DNA from: Streptococcaceae bacterium AM104-57 | GTDB lineage: Bacteria; Bacillota; Bacilli; Lactobacillales; Streptococcaceae | DNA length: 21,202 bases | Direction of reading: 5' to 3' | NCBI GenBank assembly: GCA_027659245.1 | Contig: JAQDPW010000029.1 | Location: forward strand, 1-21,202 | Shown: in pieces, positions 6,489 to 15,394 of the stretch | How positions within the stretch are numbered: the first letter of the stretch is position 1 | Layout: each line of letters begins with the position of its first letter | Position numbers and translations under genes: made by a program | Notes under the pieces: generated by a model | What the model saw: the letters and a program-made list of their open reading frames with translations, nothing else | Told to the model about the DNA's origin: nothing | Databases searched by the model: none

Positions 6489-9002
6489 TTAATGTCGTTT
6501 ACCATGACAGTTTTTAAATTTCTTACCAGAACCACATGGGCACAAGTCGTTACGCTTAACTTGGCTAAGATCCAAATCTGCAGGAAGCTCAGTCTGTTGT
6601 GCAGCAATATTACGAGTAGCTGTCGTACTGATATGACGCTCTGCTTGTGGACGCTCTTGTTCATGAATTTGTGCTTTCATCATCAAACGAGTCACATCAA
6701 ACTCAATGGAACCAATCATATCATTAAACATACGGAAACCTTCTGCTTGATACTCAACGACTGGGTTATTCTGAGCATAACCACGGAGACCAACAGCATT
6801 ACGCAACTGATCAAGAGCATCGATATGGTCTGTCCACTTGTTATCTACAACACGTAGAATCAAGACTTTTTGGAATTCTTTAACAGCTTCCTCATCACGA
6901 AGCTTAGCAACTTGGCTATCGTAGACTTTCAAGGCACGTTGGTAAAGTTCATCTTTGATTGCTTGGTCTGACAAACCTTCTAGGTCTGAAAGTGAAATTG
7001 AATCTTCTGGAAGCAAGTTGTATCTTGCAAAATTCAAGATAGCTTCTAGTTTTTCATCTTGTTTAGCACGCGCATGATTATCAACGACACGATTAATAGT
7101 GCGTTTAATCATGGCATGAATCTCAGGAGCAAGGTCACGATCAGCAGTGATAACATCGTAGCGTTGTGCGTAGATGATCTCACGTTGTTCACGCATAACG
7201 TCATCATATTGGAGGACTTGTTTACGAGTATCGTAGTTGTTTCCCTCAACACGTTTTTGAGCTGCTTCTACTTGACGGGTCAACATACGAGATTCGATGG
7301 CTTCGTCAGACATATTGAGGCGTTCAAAGACACCCTTCAAGCGTTCTGAACCAAAGCGTTTCATCAAATCATCTTCAAGAGAAAGGTAAAATTGAGATTC
7401 ACCTGGATCCCCTTGACGACCTGAACGTCCGCGAAGCTGGTTATCAATACGACGGCTTTCATGACGTTCTGTACCGATGACACAAAGTCCACCAAGTTCA
7501 CGAACACCTTCACCAAGTTTGATGTCGGTACCACGACCGGCCATGTTAGTCGCGATTGTAACTGCACCACGCTGACCAGCGTTCATGATAATTTGAGCTT
7601 CTTTGTAGTGGTTCTTGGCATTCAAGACTTCGTGAGGAACGCCTGCAGCTACCAATTTTTTAGAAATGTAGTCACTGGTTTCAACTGCAACCGTACCAAC
7701 CAAGACAGGTTGACCTTTTTGGTAGCGAGCCTTAACATCTTCAACAACCGCTTTAAACTTAGCTTCGATACTTGCATAGAGTAGGTCTGAGTGGTCGATA
7801 CGTTGAACCGGACGGTTTGTTGGGATAGGAATAACACGAATATTGTAGATTTCGCGGAATTCTTCTTCCTCAGTCTTACCTGTACCTGTCATACCAGACA
7901 ATTTCTTGTACATACGGAAGAGGTTTTGGTAGGTGATAGAAGCTGAAGTCTTAGTTTCGTCCTGGATTGGCACACCTTCTTTAGCTTCAATCGCTTGGTG
8001 CAAACCATCCGAATAACGACGCCCTTCCATGGTACGACCAGTAAATTGGTCGACAATCAAGATTTCTTGCTCTTCGCTGACCACATAGTCAATATCGAGA
8101 AGCATGATGTAGTTGGCACGAAGGGCATTATCGATAAAGTGAGTCAGAGCAACATTTTCAATATCGTAGAGGTTGCTTAGATTGAAATAGCTTTCGGCCT
8201 TGTCAATCCCTGAATCTGACAGACCAATAGTCTTAGACTGGATGTCAATGATATAGTCATCCTTATCCAAAGACTTCACAAAATGGTCAGCCATATGGTA
8301 GAGTTGACTAGTTTCAACTGCATTGGCTCCTGAAACGATCAAAGGAGTACGAGCTTCGTCAATCAAGATAGAGTCTACCTCATCGACCAAGGCATAGTTA
8401 AGCGGACGTTGAACCATATTCTCCGCACGGACAACCATGTTATCACGGAGGTAGTCGAAACCAATCTCTGAGTTGGTTGAGTAAGTGATATCACACTCAT
8501 AGGCTTCTTTTTTCTCCATTGGAGATTTGGCCGCCAAGTTGATCCCTACTGACAAGCCAAGCCATGAGTACAATTCACCCATCTCAGTCGCATCACGTTC
8601 AGAAAGGTATTCATTGACCGTAACTACGTGAACCCCTTTACCTGAAAGGGCGTTAAGGTATACTGGCATAGTCGCTGTCAAGGTTTTCCCCTCACCAGTA
8701 CGCATCTCAGGAACGTCACCATGGTGAAGAACGATTCCCCCCATAACCTGAACCTTATATGGGAAGAGGCCTAGGACACGTTTGGCACCCTCACGGACAA
8801 CCGCAAATGCCTCATACAAGAGTTGGTCAAGTGTCTCACCATTTTGATAGCGTTGTTTGAATTCTTCTGTTTTTGCTTGCAATTGCTCGTCTGTTAACGC
8901 AGCCATTTCATCTTCATATTTTAGGACTTTGTCCGCCATCTTTTCCAGACGACGAATCTCTCCTTTATCATTTTCGATGATTGTTTTTAGTAAATTTACC
9001 AT
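6489..9002 (-). CDS. secA: Protein translocase ATPase SecA
   Basis: SecA drives export of unfolded preproteins through SecYEG. The start at 9002 ([21 protein letters not shown]) gives 837 residues, the usual streptococcal size, with AAGGA 6 nt upstream. A longer frame to 9119 would run through the promoter and is rejected. Walker A MRTGEGKT is at about residues 99-106, Walker B DEVDSIL at about 206, followed by the [11 protein letters not shown] helicase motif. The [11 protein letters not shown] motif of the second nucleotide domain, the preprotein cross-linking and helical scaffold regions, and a C-terminal zinc-binding tail ([14 protein letters not shown]) are present. This is the housekeeping SecA type. 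The large LPXTG protein in this window is a likely Sec substrate. Confidence 0.98.
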   Translation of the reverse strand: MVNLLKTIIENDKGEIRRLEKMADKVLKYEDEMAALTDEQLQAKTEEFKQRYQNGETLDQLLYEAFAVVREGAKRVLGLFPYKVQVMGGIVLHHGDVPEMRTGEGKTLTATMPVYLNALSGKGVHVVTVNEYLSERDATEMGELYSWLGLSVGINLAAKSPMEKKEAYECDITYSTNSEIGFDYLRDNMVVRAENMVQRPLNYALVDEVDSILIDEARTPLIVSGANAVETSQLYHMADHFVKSLDKDDYIIDIQSKTIGLSDSGIDKAESYFNLSNLYDIENVALTHFIDNALRANYIMLLDIDYVVSEEQEILIVDQFTGRTMEGRRYSDGLHQAIEAKEGVPIQDETKTSASITYQNLFRMYKKLSGMTGTGKTEEEEFREIYNIRVIPIPTNRPVQRIDHSDLLYASIEAKFKAVVEDVKARYQKGQPVLVGTVAVETSDYISKKLVAAGVPHEVLNAKNHYKEAQIIMNAGQRGAVTIATNMAGRGTDIKLGEGVRELGGLCVIGTERHESRRIDNQLRGRSGRQGDPGESQFYLSLEDDLMKRFGSERLKGVFERLNMSDEAIESRMLTRQVEAAQKRVEGNNYDTRKQVLQYDDVMREQREIIYAQRYDVITADRDLAPEIHAMIKRTINRVVDNHARAKQDEKLEAILNFARYNLLPEDSISLSDLEGLSDQAIKDELYQRALKVYDSQVAKLRDEEAVKEFQKVLILRVVDNKWTDHIDALDQLRNAVGLRGYAQNNPVVEYQAEGFRMFNDMIGSIEFDVTRLMMKAQIHEQERPQAERHISTTATRNIAAQQTELPADLDLSQVKRNDLCPCGSGKKFKNCHGKRH

Positions 9003-9047
9003 TTTTTTCCTTACTTTAAATTCTGAATATTTTAGAATGTTCTTTTT

Positions 9048-9076
9048 ATTGTAGCATATTTGCCCATTTTTTTCAA
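9048..9076 (-). promoter_or_regulatory. secA promoter
   Basis: On the minus strand TTGAAA (9071-9076), a 17-bp spacer and TACAAT (9048-9053), with the TG of an extended -10 (TGCTACAAT). The start codon is about 45 nt downstream of the -10. This is a strong sigma-A type promoter. Confidence 0.85.
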
Positions 9077-9102
9077 GAAATATTCCGTTTTCCCTTAGAA
9101 CG

Positions 9103-9133
9103 AAAAAAGGGCTAACCAAGGTGATTAGTTCCC
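9103..9133 (-). terminator. Probable terminator of the small membrane protein gene
   Basis: On the minus strand GGG-AA-CTAA pairs with TTAG-CCC, with a two-base bulge and a 9-nt loop, followed by six T. The stem is imperfect, so confidence is moderate. It lies between the upstream gene and the secA promoter. Confidence 0.5.
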
Positions 9134-9189
9134 TTAAAATTCCTATTTCGAGGCTAGTGTTCTTTCAGGTACAAGCTTGCCTATTTCTT

Positions 9190-9519
9190 TCAAGAAAGAC
9201 TAAATTTTTTCTTTTCCAATCGCAGCTTATTCATAAATTTTAGACAAGCATAGATTTTCCAGTCATTGACTAAGAATAAAAGGACTAAAAGTAGCCAGAT
9301 CATCCATCTAGCAAGATCCCTTGGTTCTTGTAAAATAAAGTTAAATAAGACTAGCGAAAAAAGAGTGAAAACTAGACTAAACAAGGCTGCTAGAGGCATA
9401 TAAAACCAATAAAAATAGTAAAAGACAGAAAAGTACTTACTTCCTGGCTGTACCTTCCCTTGCCAACGAAAAAAGTAAAAGTAGGGTGCCAAAATCAAGA
9501 ATTTTAATAGTTTTTCCAT
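9190..9519 (-). CDS. Small hypothetical membrane protein
   Basis: A 109-residue protein, rich in Phe, Tyr, Trp and Leu, with a hydrophobic stretch at about residues 28-62 (long enough for one or two passes) and another at about 71-92. The C-terminus is basic and rich in Lys and Arg (MNKLRLEKKKFSLS), so by the positive-inside rule it is probably cytoplasmic. The start is preceded by GGAGAGG, with AAGGAG directly abutting the ATG. It has its own extended -10 promoter and a probable terminator, so it is a single-gene unit between der and secA. I do not recognise a family and no functional motif is visible. Confidence 0.75.
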   Translation of the reverse strand: MEKLLKFLILAPYFYFFRWQGKVQPGSKYFSVFYYFYWFYMPLAALFSLVFTLFSLVLFNFILQEPRDLARWMIWLLLVLLFLVNDWKIYACLKFMNKLRLEKKKFSLS

Positions 9520-9550
9520 CTCCTTACCTCTCCAACGCGTTCCTTATTTT

Positions 9551-9559
9551 ATTATAGCA
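9551..9559 (-). promoter_or_regulatory. Extended -10 promoter of the small membrane protein gene
   Basis: TGCTATAAT, a perfect extended -10, lies on the minus strand 32 nt before the ATG at 9519. No clear -35 is present, which is acceptable for an extended -10. It abuts the der terminator; the TG lies where that terminator's T tract ends. Confidence 0.7.
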
Positions 9560-9586
9560 AAAAATCTGGAAATATCCTTCCAGATT
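9557..9586 (-). terminator. der terminator
   Basis: A perfect 9-bp stem, AATCTGGAA with TTCCAGATT, around a 6-nt loop, followed by a T run on the minus strand. It starts 9 nt after the der stop codon. The plus-strand side also ends in six T after a short gap. Confidence 0.85.
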
Positions 9587-9594
9587 CTGCTTTT

Positions 9595-10905
9595 TTACTT
9601 CCGTTTTCTCGCGATTAGGTGAATCGGTGTTCCTTCAAAGACAAAGGCCTTGCGAATTTGATTTTCCAAGAAACGTAGGTAAGAGAAGTGCATGAGTTCT
9701 TCTTCGTTGACAAAGATGACAAAAGTTGGTGGTTTGGTTGCCACTTGAGTCGCATAGAAAATCTTGAGGCGTTTCCCTTTGTCGGTCGGTGTTGGATTGA
9801 TGGCGATAGCATCCATAATCACATCATTCAAGACAGCTGATGGAATACGGGTATTTTGACTCTCGCTGATTTGCTTAATCATCTCAGGCAACTTGTGGAG
9901 ACGTTGCTTGGTCAAAGCTGAAACAAAGATAATCGGTGCGTAAGGCAGGTATTGGAACTGTTCGCGGATATCTTCCTCCCAGTTTTTCATAGTGTGGTTG
10001 TCTTTTTCAAGCGTATCCCACTTGTTGACCACGATAATCATTCCTTTACCAGCTTCATGGGCAAATCCTGCGATACGCTTGTCGTATTCACGAATACCTT
10101 CCTCGGCATTGAGCACCATCAAGACTACATCTGAACGATCAATAGCTCGCATAGCACGCATAACCGAGTATTTCTCAGTATTTTCATAGACTTTACCTGA
10201 CTTACGCATACCAGCCGTATCAATCATGGTAAACTCTTGGCCGTCAGCATCTGTAAAATGGGTATCAATAGCATCACGAGTAGTACCAGCGACAGGGCTG
10301 GCAATGACGCGGTCTTCACCCAAGATAGCATTGATCAAGCTAGATTTTCCAACATTTGGACGTCCAATCAAGCTGAATTTAATAACATCTGGATTTTCTT
10401 CTTCAACTTCATGCGGGAGGTTTTCCACAATAGCATCCAGCACATCCCCTGTCCCAATACCGTGAACAGATGAGATTGGTAGAGGTTCGCCCAATCCAAG
10501 AGCATAGAAATCATAGATATCATTTCGCATCTCTGGATTGTCAACCTTGTTAACGGCTAGGATGACTGGTTTATGAGTTTTATAAAGTTTACGGGCAACG
10601 TATTCGTCCGCATCTGTAATTCCTTCTTTACCAGACACGACAAAGACGATAACATCTGCTTCTTCCATGGCAATTTCTGCTTGGTGCTTGATTTGTTCCA
10701 TGAAAGGCGCATCGACATCATCGATCCCCCCAGTATCAATCATACTGAAAGAACGGTTAAGCCACTCACCTGTGGCATAGATACGATCTCGCGTTACACC
10801 TTCAACATCTTCTACGATTGAGATGCGTTCTCCCGCGATACGGTTAAATAGGGTTGATTTCCCAACATTGGGACGTCCCACAATGGCAACAGTTGGTAAG
10901 GCCAT
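9595..10905 (-). CDS. der: Ribosome-assembly GTPase Der (EngA)
   Basis: Essential double-domain GTPase acting in 50S ribosomal subunit maturation. The 436-residue length is typical. The first G domain has GRPNVGKS (residues 10-17), the DTGG switch and NKVD (about 118). The second has GRPNVGKS at about 181-188, DTAGM and NKWD (about 293). The C-terminal part forms the KH-like domain. The start lies 13 nt after the nitroreductase gene, with a weak GTGAG Shine-Dalgarno site. It is the last gene of the nrdR-dnaB-dnaI-nitroreductase-der cluster and is closed by a clear terminator. Confidence 0.97.
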   Translation of the reverse strand: MALPTVAIVGRPNVGKSTLFNRIAGERISIVEDVEGVTRDRIYATGEWLNRSFSMIDTGGIDDVDAPFMEQIKHQAEIAMEEADVIVFVVSGKEGITDADEYVARKLYKTHKPVILAVNKVDNPEMRNDIYDFYALGLGEPLPISSVHGIGTGDVLDAIVENLPHEVEEENPDVIKFSLIGRPNVGKSSLINAILGEDRVIASPVAGTTRDAIDTHFTDADGQEFTMIDTAGMRKSGKVYENTEKYSVMRAMRAIDRSDVVLMVLNAEEGIREYDKRIAGFAHEAGKGMIIVVNKWDTLEKDNHTMKNWEEDIREQFQYLPYAPIIFVSALTKQRLHKLPEMIKQISESQNTRIPSAVLNDVIMDAIAINPTPTDKGKRLKIFYATQVATKPPTFVIFVNEEELMHFSYLRFLENQIRKAFVFEGTPIHLIARKRK

Positions 10906-10918
10906 GTTTTCTCACTTT

Positions 10919-11632
10919 CTACAATAACTTCTTCTGCTCAAGATTTTCTCGAGTCGAGCTTGGTTCTGGATTGCCGAATTGCTCTGCTAAACGTTGACTC
11001 CAAGTTGTAGTCGCACGCGCACCTGCATATTCAGTCTGTACACGGTCATAGGCTTCAATAGCCTCAGTCGACTGTTCTTGGTATTCTTCCTCAAAGACAA
11101 CATGTTCTAGGGGCAGTCTTGGTTTTACAGCATGCTTTTGATTTGGCACACCGAGTGCAATCCCAAAGACTGGATAGGTATAGTCAGGAAGCTTAAACAA
11201 TTCTGCTAATTCAACAGATTTGTAACGCACCAAACCGATGATTACTCCACCATAGCCAAGGCTTTCTGCCGCAAGCAAGGTGTTCTGTCCAGCCAAGGCT
11301 GCGTCTACAGAAGTAATGAGGAGTCCTTCCACCCCTTGAGGTTGGAAAGTATCGGTATGGAGATGTGCGCCTTTTTCTGCACGGTTTAAATCTCCTACAA
11401 AGAGGAGGAAGGCGGCAGACTGACGAATCGCTTCCTGAGGAACCAGCTCAAAAAGAGCATCTTTCTTTTCTTGACTTCTGACTAGAATGACCGAGTAGGA
11501 TTGGAAATTTTTCCAAGAAGAAGCCATTTGGGCAGCTGATAAAATCTCATTCAAGTCCTCTTGAGGAATCGCTTCTTCTTTAAATCTGCGAACCGAGGTA
11601 TGAGATTTCATTAATGTGATTGTTTCACTCAT
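10919..11632 (-). CDS. Nitroreductase-family FMN oxidoreductase
   Basis: A 237-residue flavin-dependent NAD(P)H oxidoreductase related to the NfrA/NfsA group. The N-terminal HTSVRRFKEEAIP carries the conserved Arg pair that contacts FMN phosphate. QMASSWKNFQSYSVILV and ESLGYGGVIIGLVRY are typical of the fold, and the C-terminal 60 residues (EEYQEQSTEAIEAYDRVQTEYA...) match the extension that closes the active site in the NfrA type. The ATG overlaps the dnaI stop codon by 4 nt, with AAGGAG about 10 nt upstream, so it is co-translated with a replication gene. The physiological substrate is unknown; flavin or nitroaromatic reduction is a family-level guess. Confidence 0.88.
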   Translation of the reverse strand: MSETITLMKSHTSVRRFKEEAIPQEDLNEILSAAQMASSWKNFQSYSVILVRSQEKKDALFELVPQEAIRQSAAFLLFVGDLNRAEKGAHLHTDTFQPQGVEGLLITSVDAALAGQNTLLAAESLGYGGVIIGLVRYKSVELAELFKLPDYTYPVFGIALGVPNQKHAVKPRLPLEHVVFEEEYQEQSTEAIEAYDRVQTEYAGARATTTWSQRLAEQFGNPEPSSTRENLEQKKLL

Positions 11633-12525
11633 CGGCGATTTTCTCCTTCAAGTCTTGTTTCCTCTGCTAAATAACGAATGCGTTCCATGACGCGTCTAGC
11701 TTCCCATGTTTCATCGTTTCCGTTCTTGCCTTTAGCAAAATGTTTTTCCAAATCTTCAAAATTGAAATTTGAGGTAAAGAAGGTTGGCAAATCTTCCTGC
11801 ATACGATATTGGAGAATGACCTGCAAGATCTCGTCACGTACCCAAGCTGTTGATTGCTCGGCACCAATATCATCCAAAATCAAGACTTCAGCAAGCTTAA
11901 TCTCATCCACCAAGGTCTTGACATTGCCATCACCGATGGCATTTTTGACATCGATGACAAAGCTCGGATAGTGGAGGAGCGTCGATGAAACACCACGTTT
12001 TTCTGACAAATCATGAGCTAGGGCAGCCACCATGAAACTTTTACCCACACCAAAGTCTCCATATAAGTAGAGACCTTTCAAATTATTGGGGTAAGCGTTA
12101 ACAAATTTTATCATTCTATTTAGAACAGTTAAACGCCGAACATCATCACGATAAACATCTAAAAAACTGACATTTTTCAAGCTAGATGGAAAATTAATTA
12201 AGTTGAGACGTTTCTTGATGGCAGCTTCTTTTTCTGCTGCGATTAGCTCCGGAGTTTCTTCATAAGAAACGTCCGCATAGCCATGGTTCATGACTAGAAT
12301 GGGCTTGTAGCCACGCGCGATATAGTCTGTATCTCCTCGGAGGAACTTATCTCTCTCAGTGATGTATTGGTTAAACTTGGAAATACTACGGTTCAACTCC
12401 TCCTGACTGAGGGATTCTTTCTGGATAAAGGCCGCAACATCAGGGTCTTTCACTATTTGCCGGACTAAATCCTGATACTGAAATCGGCTTGGTTGACGTT
12501 TGAGTACATCTCCGACACTTTCCAT
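11629..12525 (-). CDS. dnaI: Primosomal helicase loader DnaI
   Basis: AAA+ ATPase that loads the replicative helicase at oriC and at restarted forks in Firmicutes. The 298 residues comprise an N-terminal helicase-binding region (about 1-100) and a C-terminal ATPase with Walker A GDFGVGKS (156-163), Walker B LILDDIG (about 213-219), sensor I FFTSN, and a late arginine in RRVMERIRYL. The protein contains no cysteine, so a zinc site of the kind described for the Bacillus DnaI N-terminal domain cannot be built from cysteines here. The start has a full GGAGGTGA Shine-Dalgarno site within the last codons of dnaB, and the two genes abut. Confidence 0.95.
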   Translation of the reverse strand: MESVGDVLKRQPSRFQYQDLVRQIVKDPDVAAFIQKESLSQEELNRSISKFNQYITERDKFLRGDTDYIARGYKPILVMNHGYADVSYEETPELIAAEKEAAIKKRLNLINFPSSLKNVSFLDVYRDDVRRLTVLNRMIKFVNAYPNNLKGLYLYGDFGVGKSFMVAALAHDLSEKRGVSSTLLHYPSFVIDVKNAIGDGNVKTLVDEIKLAEVLILDDIGAEQSTAWVRDEILQVILQYRMQEDLPTFFTSNFNFEDLEKHFAKGKNGNDETWEARRVMERIRYLAEETRLEGENRR

Positions 12526-13701
12526 CTAATCACCTCCGTTATCTAATTTTGCTAATAATTCTAGGGTTTGGCGTTCCATTTCTTCTAATTCCTCAGCGGA
12601 TGACGTATTTTTATATTCAGGATTGCTCCATTTAGGCACATTGGTTTTTGCTGGGGCAGTCTGATTCTGATTCTGCTTTTGCGTTTTTGCTTTTTGGCCA
12701 CGTTCACGAATACGGAGAACTGCCTCCTCTGCACTACGGATATTTTGATAGGCGTAGTCATTAGCCACCTTCATGGCGTATTTTTCATTGATATTGGCCG
12801 AATCGACCTTATTAAAGGTCAGGAGCAAGATAACATTGATTACTTCATCCAGCAAGCCCAAGGCCGCCATCTGCTGGAGCAGGTCCCGTTCAGTCTGGGT
12901 AATACTTCCCTTGCGGGTCTGCTTGATTTCAGCAAGGAACTGCAAGGCTGTCTTTCTCTTAGCCTCTCGGATAATGGTTGCCTCCTTGGGACTAAAGTCA
13001 GAAGTCACAGGCTTTTGCGCTATCTTTTCACGGATGCGTTTGACAGAAATCACTTGCGACACTGCTGTCGCTTTGGCTACTTGATAAGTTTCAAACCAAG
13101 TCCACCTCTGCTCGTCTGCTATTGCAAACAAGGCCAAAACATCCGAAGTCTCATCTTGAAAACGAAGACCATCACGAGCCATGAGCTGACGAAAATGCTC
13201 CAAATCAAAATCATCTGACGCAGACTGACTGCTAGAGGTTTCTTGACTTGCAGACTCGTCGGATAACTGAGGAAAGATTTGACTCAAGGCCACCGAGATC
13301 GGTTCCCCTTCAACACTTTCCTGTCTCATGGCTGCAACCGCACTATCCCCAATCATTTTTTCTAACAAGGTCCGATAAACTGTATGTTGTAAAAATTCTT
13401 GAGTCGATAGGGGAGGATGAAGTAACAGGCTATAGGTCTCCCCCTGCTGATAGAGAGTCACCAATTTCATGGCTGTTAGAGTTTTAAAAGCCTTTAATAG
13501 AGTATCCATCCCAAAATTCAGATGGTTGAGCATGGCTGCAAAGAGGTGCTCCTTTTGACCACCATCCCAAAAAGTCACAGCATAAAGATAGAGGCTCAGC
13601 GCCTCCTGACCGATAATCGGGAGGTAGCACTGCACCATTGATGAGGTATCTTGCGACACCCGATTATTCTTTACAAAAGAAAAACGGTCATTTGGCTTCA
13701 T
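12526..13701 (-). CDS. dnaB: Replication initiation and membrane attachment protein DnaB (DnaB/DnaD family)
   Basis: Firmicute DnaB (not the E. coli helicase) acts with DnaD and DnaI to load the helicase at the origin and at PriA-bound forks. The 391 residues have an N-terminal winged-helix-like region (about 1-110), a central low-complexity Ser/Gln segment (about 145-165), a DnaD-like domain, and a hydrophilic Gln/Lys/Asn-rich linker followed by a C-terminal KWSNPEYKN motif. The start codon directly follows the nrdR stop codon, with AAGGAAAAATAA supplying a weak Shine-Dalgarno site. The order nrdR-dnaB-dnaI is conserved in streptococci as I recall. Confidence 0.93.
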   Translation of the reverse strand: MKPNDRFSFVKNNRVSQDTSSMVQCYLPIIGQEALSLYLYAVTFWDGGQKEHLFAAMLNHLNFGMDTLLKAFKTLTAMKLVTLYQQGETYSLLLHPPLSTQEFLQHTVYRTLLEKMIGDSAVAAMRQESVEGEPISVALSQIFPQLSDESASQETSSSQSASDDFDLEHFRQLMARDGLRFQDETSDVLALFAIADEQRWTWFETYQVAKATAVSQVISVKRIREKIAQKPVTSDFSPKEATIIREAKRKTALQFLAEIKQTRKGSITQTERDLLQQMAALGLLDEVINVILLLTFNKVDSANINEKYAMKVANDYAYQNIRSAEEAVLRIRERGQKAKTQKQNQNQTAPAKTNVPKWSNPEYKNTSSAEELEEMERQTLELLAKLDNGGD

Positions 13702-14175
13702 TTATTTTTCCTTTTTCTTTTTAGAGGATTGTGTAATCTGCTGGAGTAGGCTTTCAAGCTCACTCACATCCTTAAAGCTACGGTAAACACTGGCAAAACG
13801 GACATAAGTAATCTCATCTAGCTCTGCCAACTCTTCCATAACCAAGGAACCAATATCCTCACTCTGAATTTCATTTTCATTGCGACTACGGAGTTTTTGT
13901 TCGATGCGATTGACCACCATGCCAATCTCATCACTAGACACTGGACGTTTCTGGGCTGAACGAATAATCCCGTTAAAGATTTTATCTCTTGAAAATTGTT
14001 CCCGTGTACCATCTTTTTTGACTACAACTAGTGTTCTCTCTTCAACACGTTCATAGGTTGTAAAACGATGCTGACACTCTTCACACTCACGTCTTCTTCT
14101 GATTGTATTTCCTTCTTCAGCCTGACGACTATCGATCACACTTGATTTTGTAGCGCCACATTTTGGACAACGCAT
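13702..14175 (-). CDS. nrdR: Transcriptional repressor NrdR
   Basis: NrdR represses ribonucleotide reductase genes in response to nucleotides. The start at 14175 ([13 protein letters not shown]) gives 157 residues, the family norm, with AAGGAGGG 6 nt upstream; the frame is open further upstream, but there it would run through the promoter. The zinc ribbon uses Cys3, Cys6, Cys31 and Cys34, and [17 protein letters not shown] is the standard NrdR signature. An ATP-cone domain follows (about residues 49-139: [20 protein letters not shown]). The C-terminal tail is very lysine-rich. It is the first gene of the replication cluster. I did not find a clear tandem NrdR box in its promoter. Confidence 0.96.
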   Translation of the reverse strand: MRCPKCGATKSSVIDSRQAEEGNTIRRRRECEECQHRFTTYERVEERTLVVVKKDGTREQFSRDKIFNGIIRSAQKRPVSSDEIGMVVNRIEQKLRSRNENEIQSEDIGSLVMEELAELDEITYVRFASVYRSFKDVSELESLLQQITQSSKKKKEK

Positions 14176-14203
14176 GCCTTTCCCTCCTTGTCGTTTTCTT
14201 CTC

Positions 14204-14231
14204 ATTATACCATTTTTTAAGAGATTCCCAA
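14204..14231 (-). promoter_or_regulatory. nrdR promoter
   Basis: A perfect TATAAT -10 (14204-14209) preceded by TGG, giving an extended -10 (TGGTATAAT). TTGGGA (14226-14231) lies 16 nt upstream on the minus strand as a partial -35. It probably drives the whole nrdR-to-der cluster and lies back to back with the GntR operon promoter, 18 nt from that promoter's -35. Confidence 0.8.
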
Positions 14232-14249
14232 AATAATTCTCCTTTTGGC

Positions 14250-14278
14250 TTGACAAGTTTTTTGTTTTGTTGTATTAT
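14250..14278 (+). promoter_or_regulatory. Promoter of the GntR-ABC operon, with possible operator
   Basis: A consensus TTGACA (14250-14255), a 17-bp spacer and TATTAT (14273-14278). Just downstream, an imperfect inverted repeat, ATTAAC...GTAATTA (about 14281-14300), overlaps the expected transcription start and could be the operator for the GntR repressor encoded by the first gene. The promoter is clear; the operator is inference. Confidence 0.75.
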
Positions 14279-14314
14279 TGAATTAACACAAAGGTAATTA
14301 GAAAGGAGATCGTG

Positions 14315-14680
14315 ATGTCTTGGACATTTGATAACAATAAACCCATTTATTTGCAGATTATGGAGAAAATCAAATTGCAGATTATTTCCCATAAACTCGA
14401 GCCCAATCAACAGCTTCCAACCGTTAGAGAATTAGCCAGCGAGGCAGGGGTCAATCCCAACACCATCCAGCGTGCCCTATCGGACTTGGAGAGAGAAGGT
14501 TTCGTTTATACCAAGCGGACGTCAGGACGCTTTGTCACAGAGGATTTGGACTTGATCCTCCAATCCCGTAAGCAACTGTCAGAAGAACAGCTGCAACAGT
14601 TTGTAACAGGCATGGTAGAATTTGGCTATGAAAAAGAAGAACTACCGACTGTTTTGAGAGATTATATTGAAGGAGTTTAA
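14315..14680 (+). CDS. GntR-family regulator, YtrA type
   Basis: A 121-residue repressor consisting of a GntR winged helix-turn-helix (about residues 8-75: PIYLQIMEKIKLQIISHKL, LPTVRELASEAGVNPNTIQRAL, GRFV) and a short C-terminal tail of about 45 residues instead of a full effector domain. That architecture defines the YtrA subfamily, which usually represses its own ABC transporter operon. AAAGGAG sits 6 nt before the ATG at 14315; a GTG one codon earlier is less well spaced. The next gene follows after 3 nt. Orthologues in pneumococcus have, as I recall, been linked to antimicrobial peptide exposure; the inducer cannot be inferred from sequence. Confidence 0.92.
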   Translation: MSWTFDNNKPIYLQIMEKIKLQIISHKLEPNQQLPTVRELASEAGVNPNTIQRALSDLEREGFVYTKRTSGRFVTEDLDLILQSRKQLSEEQLQQFVTGMVEFGYEKEELPTVLRDYIEGV

Positions 14681-14683
14681 ACT

Positions 14684-15379
14684 ATGACTTTGTTAGCATT
14701 AGAAAATGTGTCAAAATCCTATGGAGCAAGCCCTGCTCTTACAAATGTTTCCCTTGAAATTCCAGCTGGAAAAATCGTTGGTCTCCTTGGCCCAAACGGT
14801 TCTGGAAAGACAACCTTGATTAAACTAATCAACGGCTTGCTACAGCCAGAGGAAGGGCGTATCCTTATCAATGGCATGGAACCAAGCCCAGCAACTAAAG
14901 CGATTGTTTCTTATCTCCCTGATACGACCTACCTCAACGAGCAGATGAAGGTCAAGGAAGCTCTCACTTATTTCAAGACCTTCTACCAAGATTTTAATCT
15001 GGAACGTGCTCAAGGTCTTCTTCGTGACCTTGGCATCGATGAAAATAGCCGTTTCAAGAAACTCTCAAAAGGGAACAAAGAAAAGGTTCAGTTGATCCTT
15101 GTCATGAGTCGTGATGCTCGTCTATACGTGCTTGACGAACCAATCGGAGGTGTCGACCCCGCAGCTCGTGACTATATCTTGAACACCATCATCAACAACT
15201 ACTCTCCAACTTCGACTGTCTTGATTTCAACTCACTTGATTTCAGACATCGAACCAATCTTGGATGAGATTGTCTTCCTCAAGGATGGAAAAGTCGTCCG
15301 TCAAGGAAATGTGGATGATATTCGCTATGAGTCTGGAGAGTCTATCGACCAACTCTTCCGCCACGAATTCAAAGCCTAG
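14684..15379 (+). CDS. ABC transporter ATP-binding protein (YtrB-like)
   Basis: A 231-residue ATPase subunit with Walker A GPNGSGKT (residues 36-43), a degenerate signature LSKGN (127-131) instead of LSGGQ, Walker B LYVLDEP (Asp151, Glu152 as the catalytic glutamate), D-loop GGVDPAA and H-loop STHL. A Lys in the signature is common in exporters of the YtrB/CcmA-like group. It sits between its regulator and permease genes, with AAGGAG 8 nt upstream. It probably pairs with the 15395-16126 product as a heteromeric exporter or cell-envelope stress transporter. Substrate unknown. Confidence 0.93.
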   Translation: MTLLALENVSKSYGASPALTNVSLEIPAGKIVGLLGPNGSGKTTLIKLINGLLQPEEGRILINGMEPSPATKAIVSYLPDTTYLNEQMKVKEALTYFKTFYQDFNLERAQGLLRDLGIDENSRFKKLSKGNKEKVQLILVMSRDARLYVLDEPIGGVDPAARDYILNTIINNYSPTSTVLISTHLISDIEPILDEIVFLKDGKVVRQGNVDDIRYESGESIDQLFRHEFKA

Positions 15380-15394
15380 ATAAAGGAGATTATT

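Noticed and set aside
6489..9119. SecA with a 39-residue N-terminal extension
   Set aside because: The extension would cover the TTGAAA-17-TACAAT promoter and is unlike SecA N-termini. The MVNLLKTII start has a good ribosome-binding site and the usual length.
12679..13218. 179-codon plus-strand open frame antisense to dnaB
   Set aside because: It is the shadow of a strongly supported gene, with no promoter or Shine-Dalgarno site and no recognisable domain.
13702..14256. NrdR with a 27-residue N-terminal extension
   Set aside because: It would include the -10 and -35 regions. Family members start at MRCPKC, which here has AAGGAGGG upstream.
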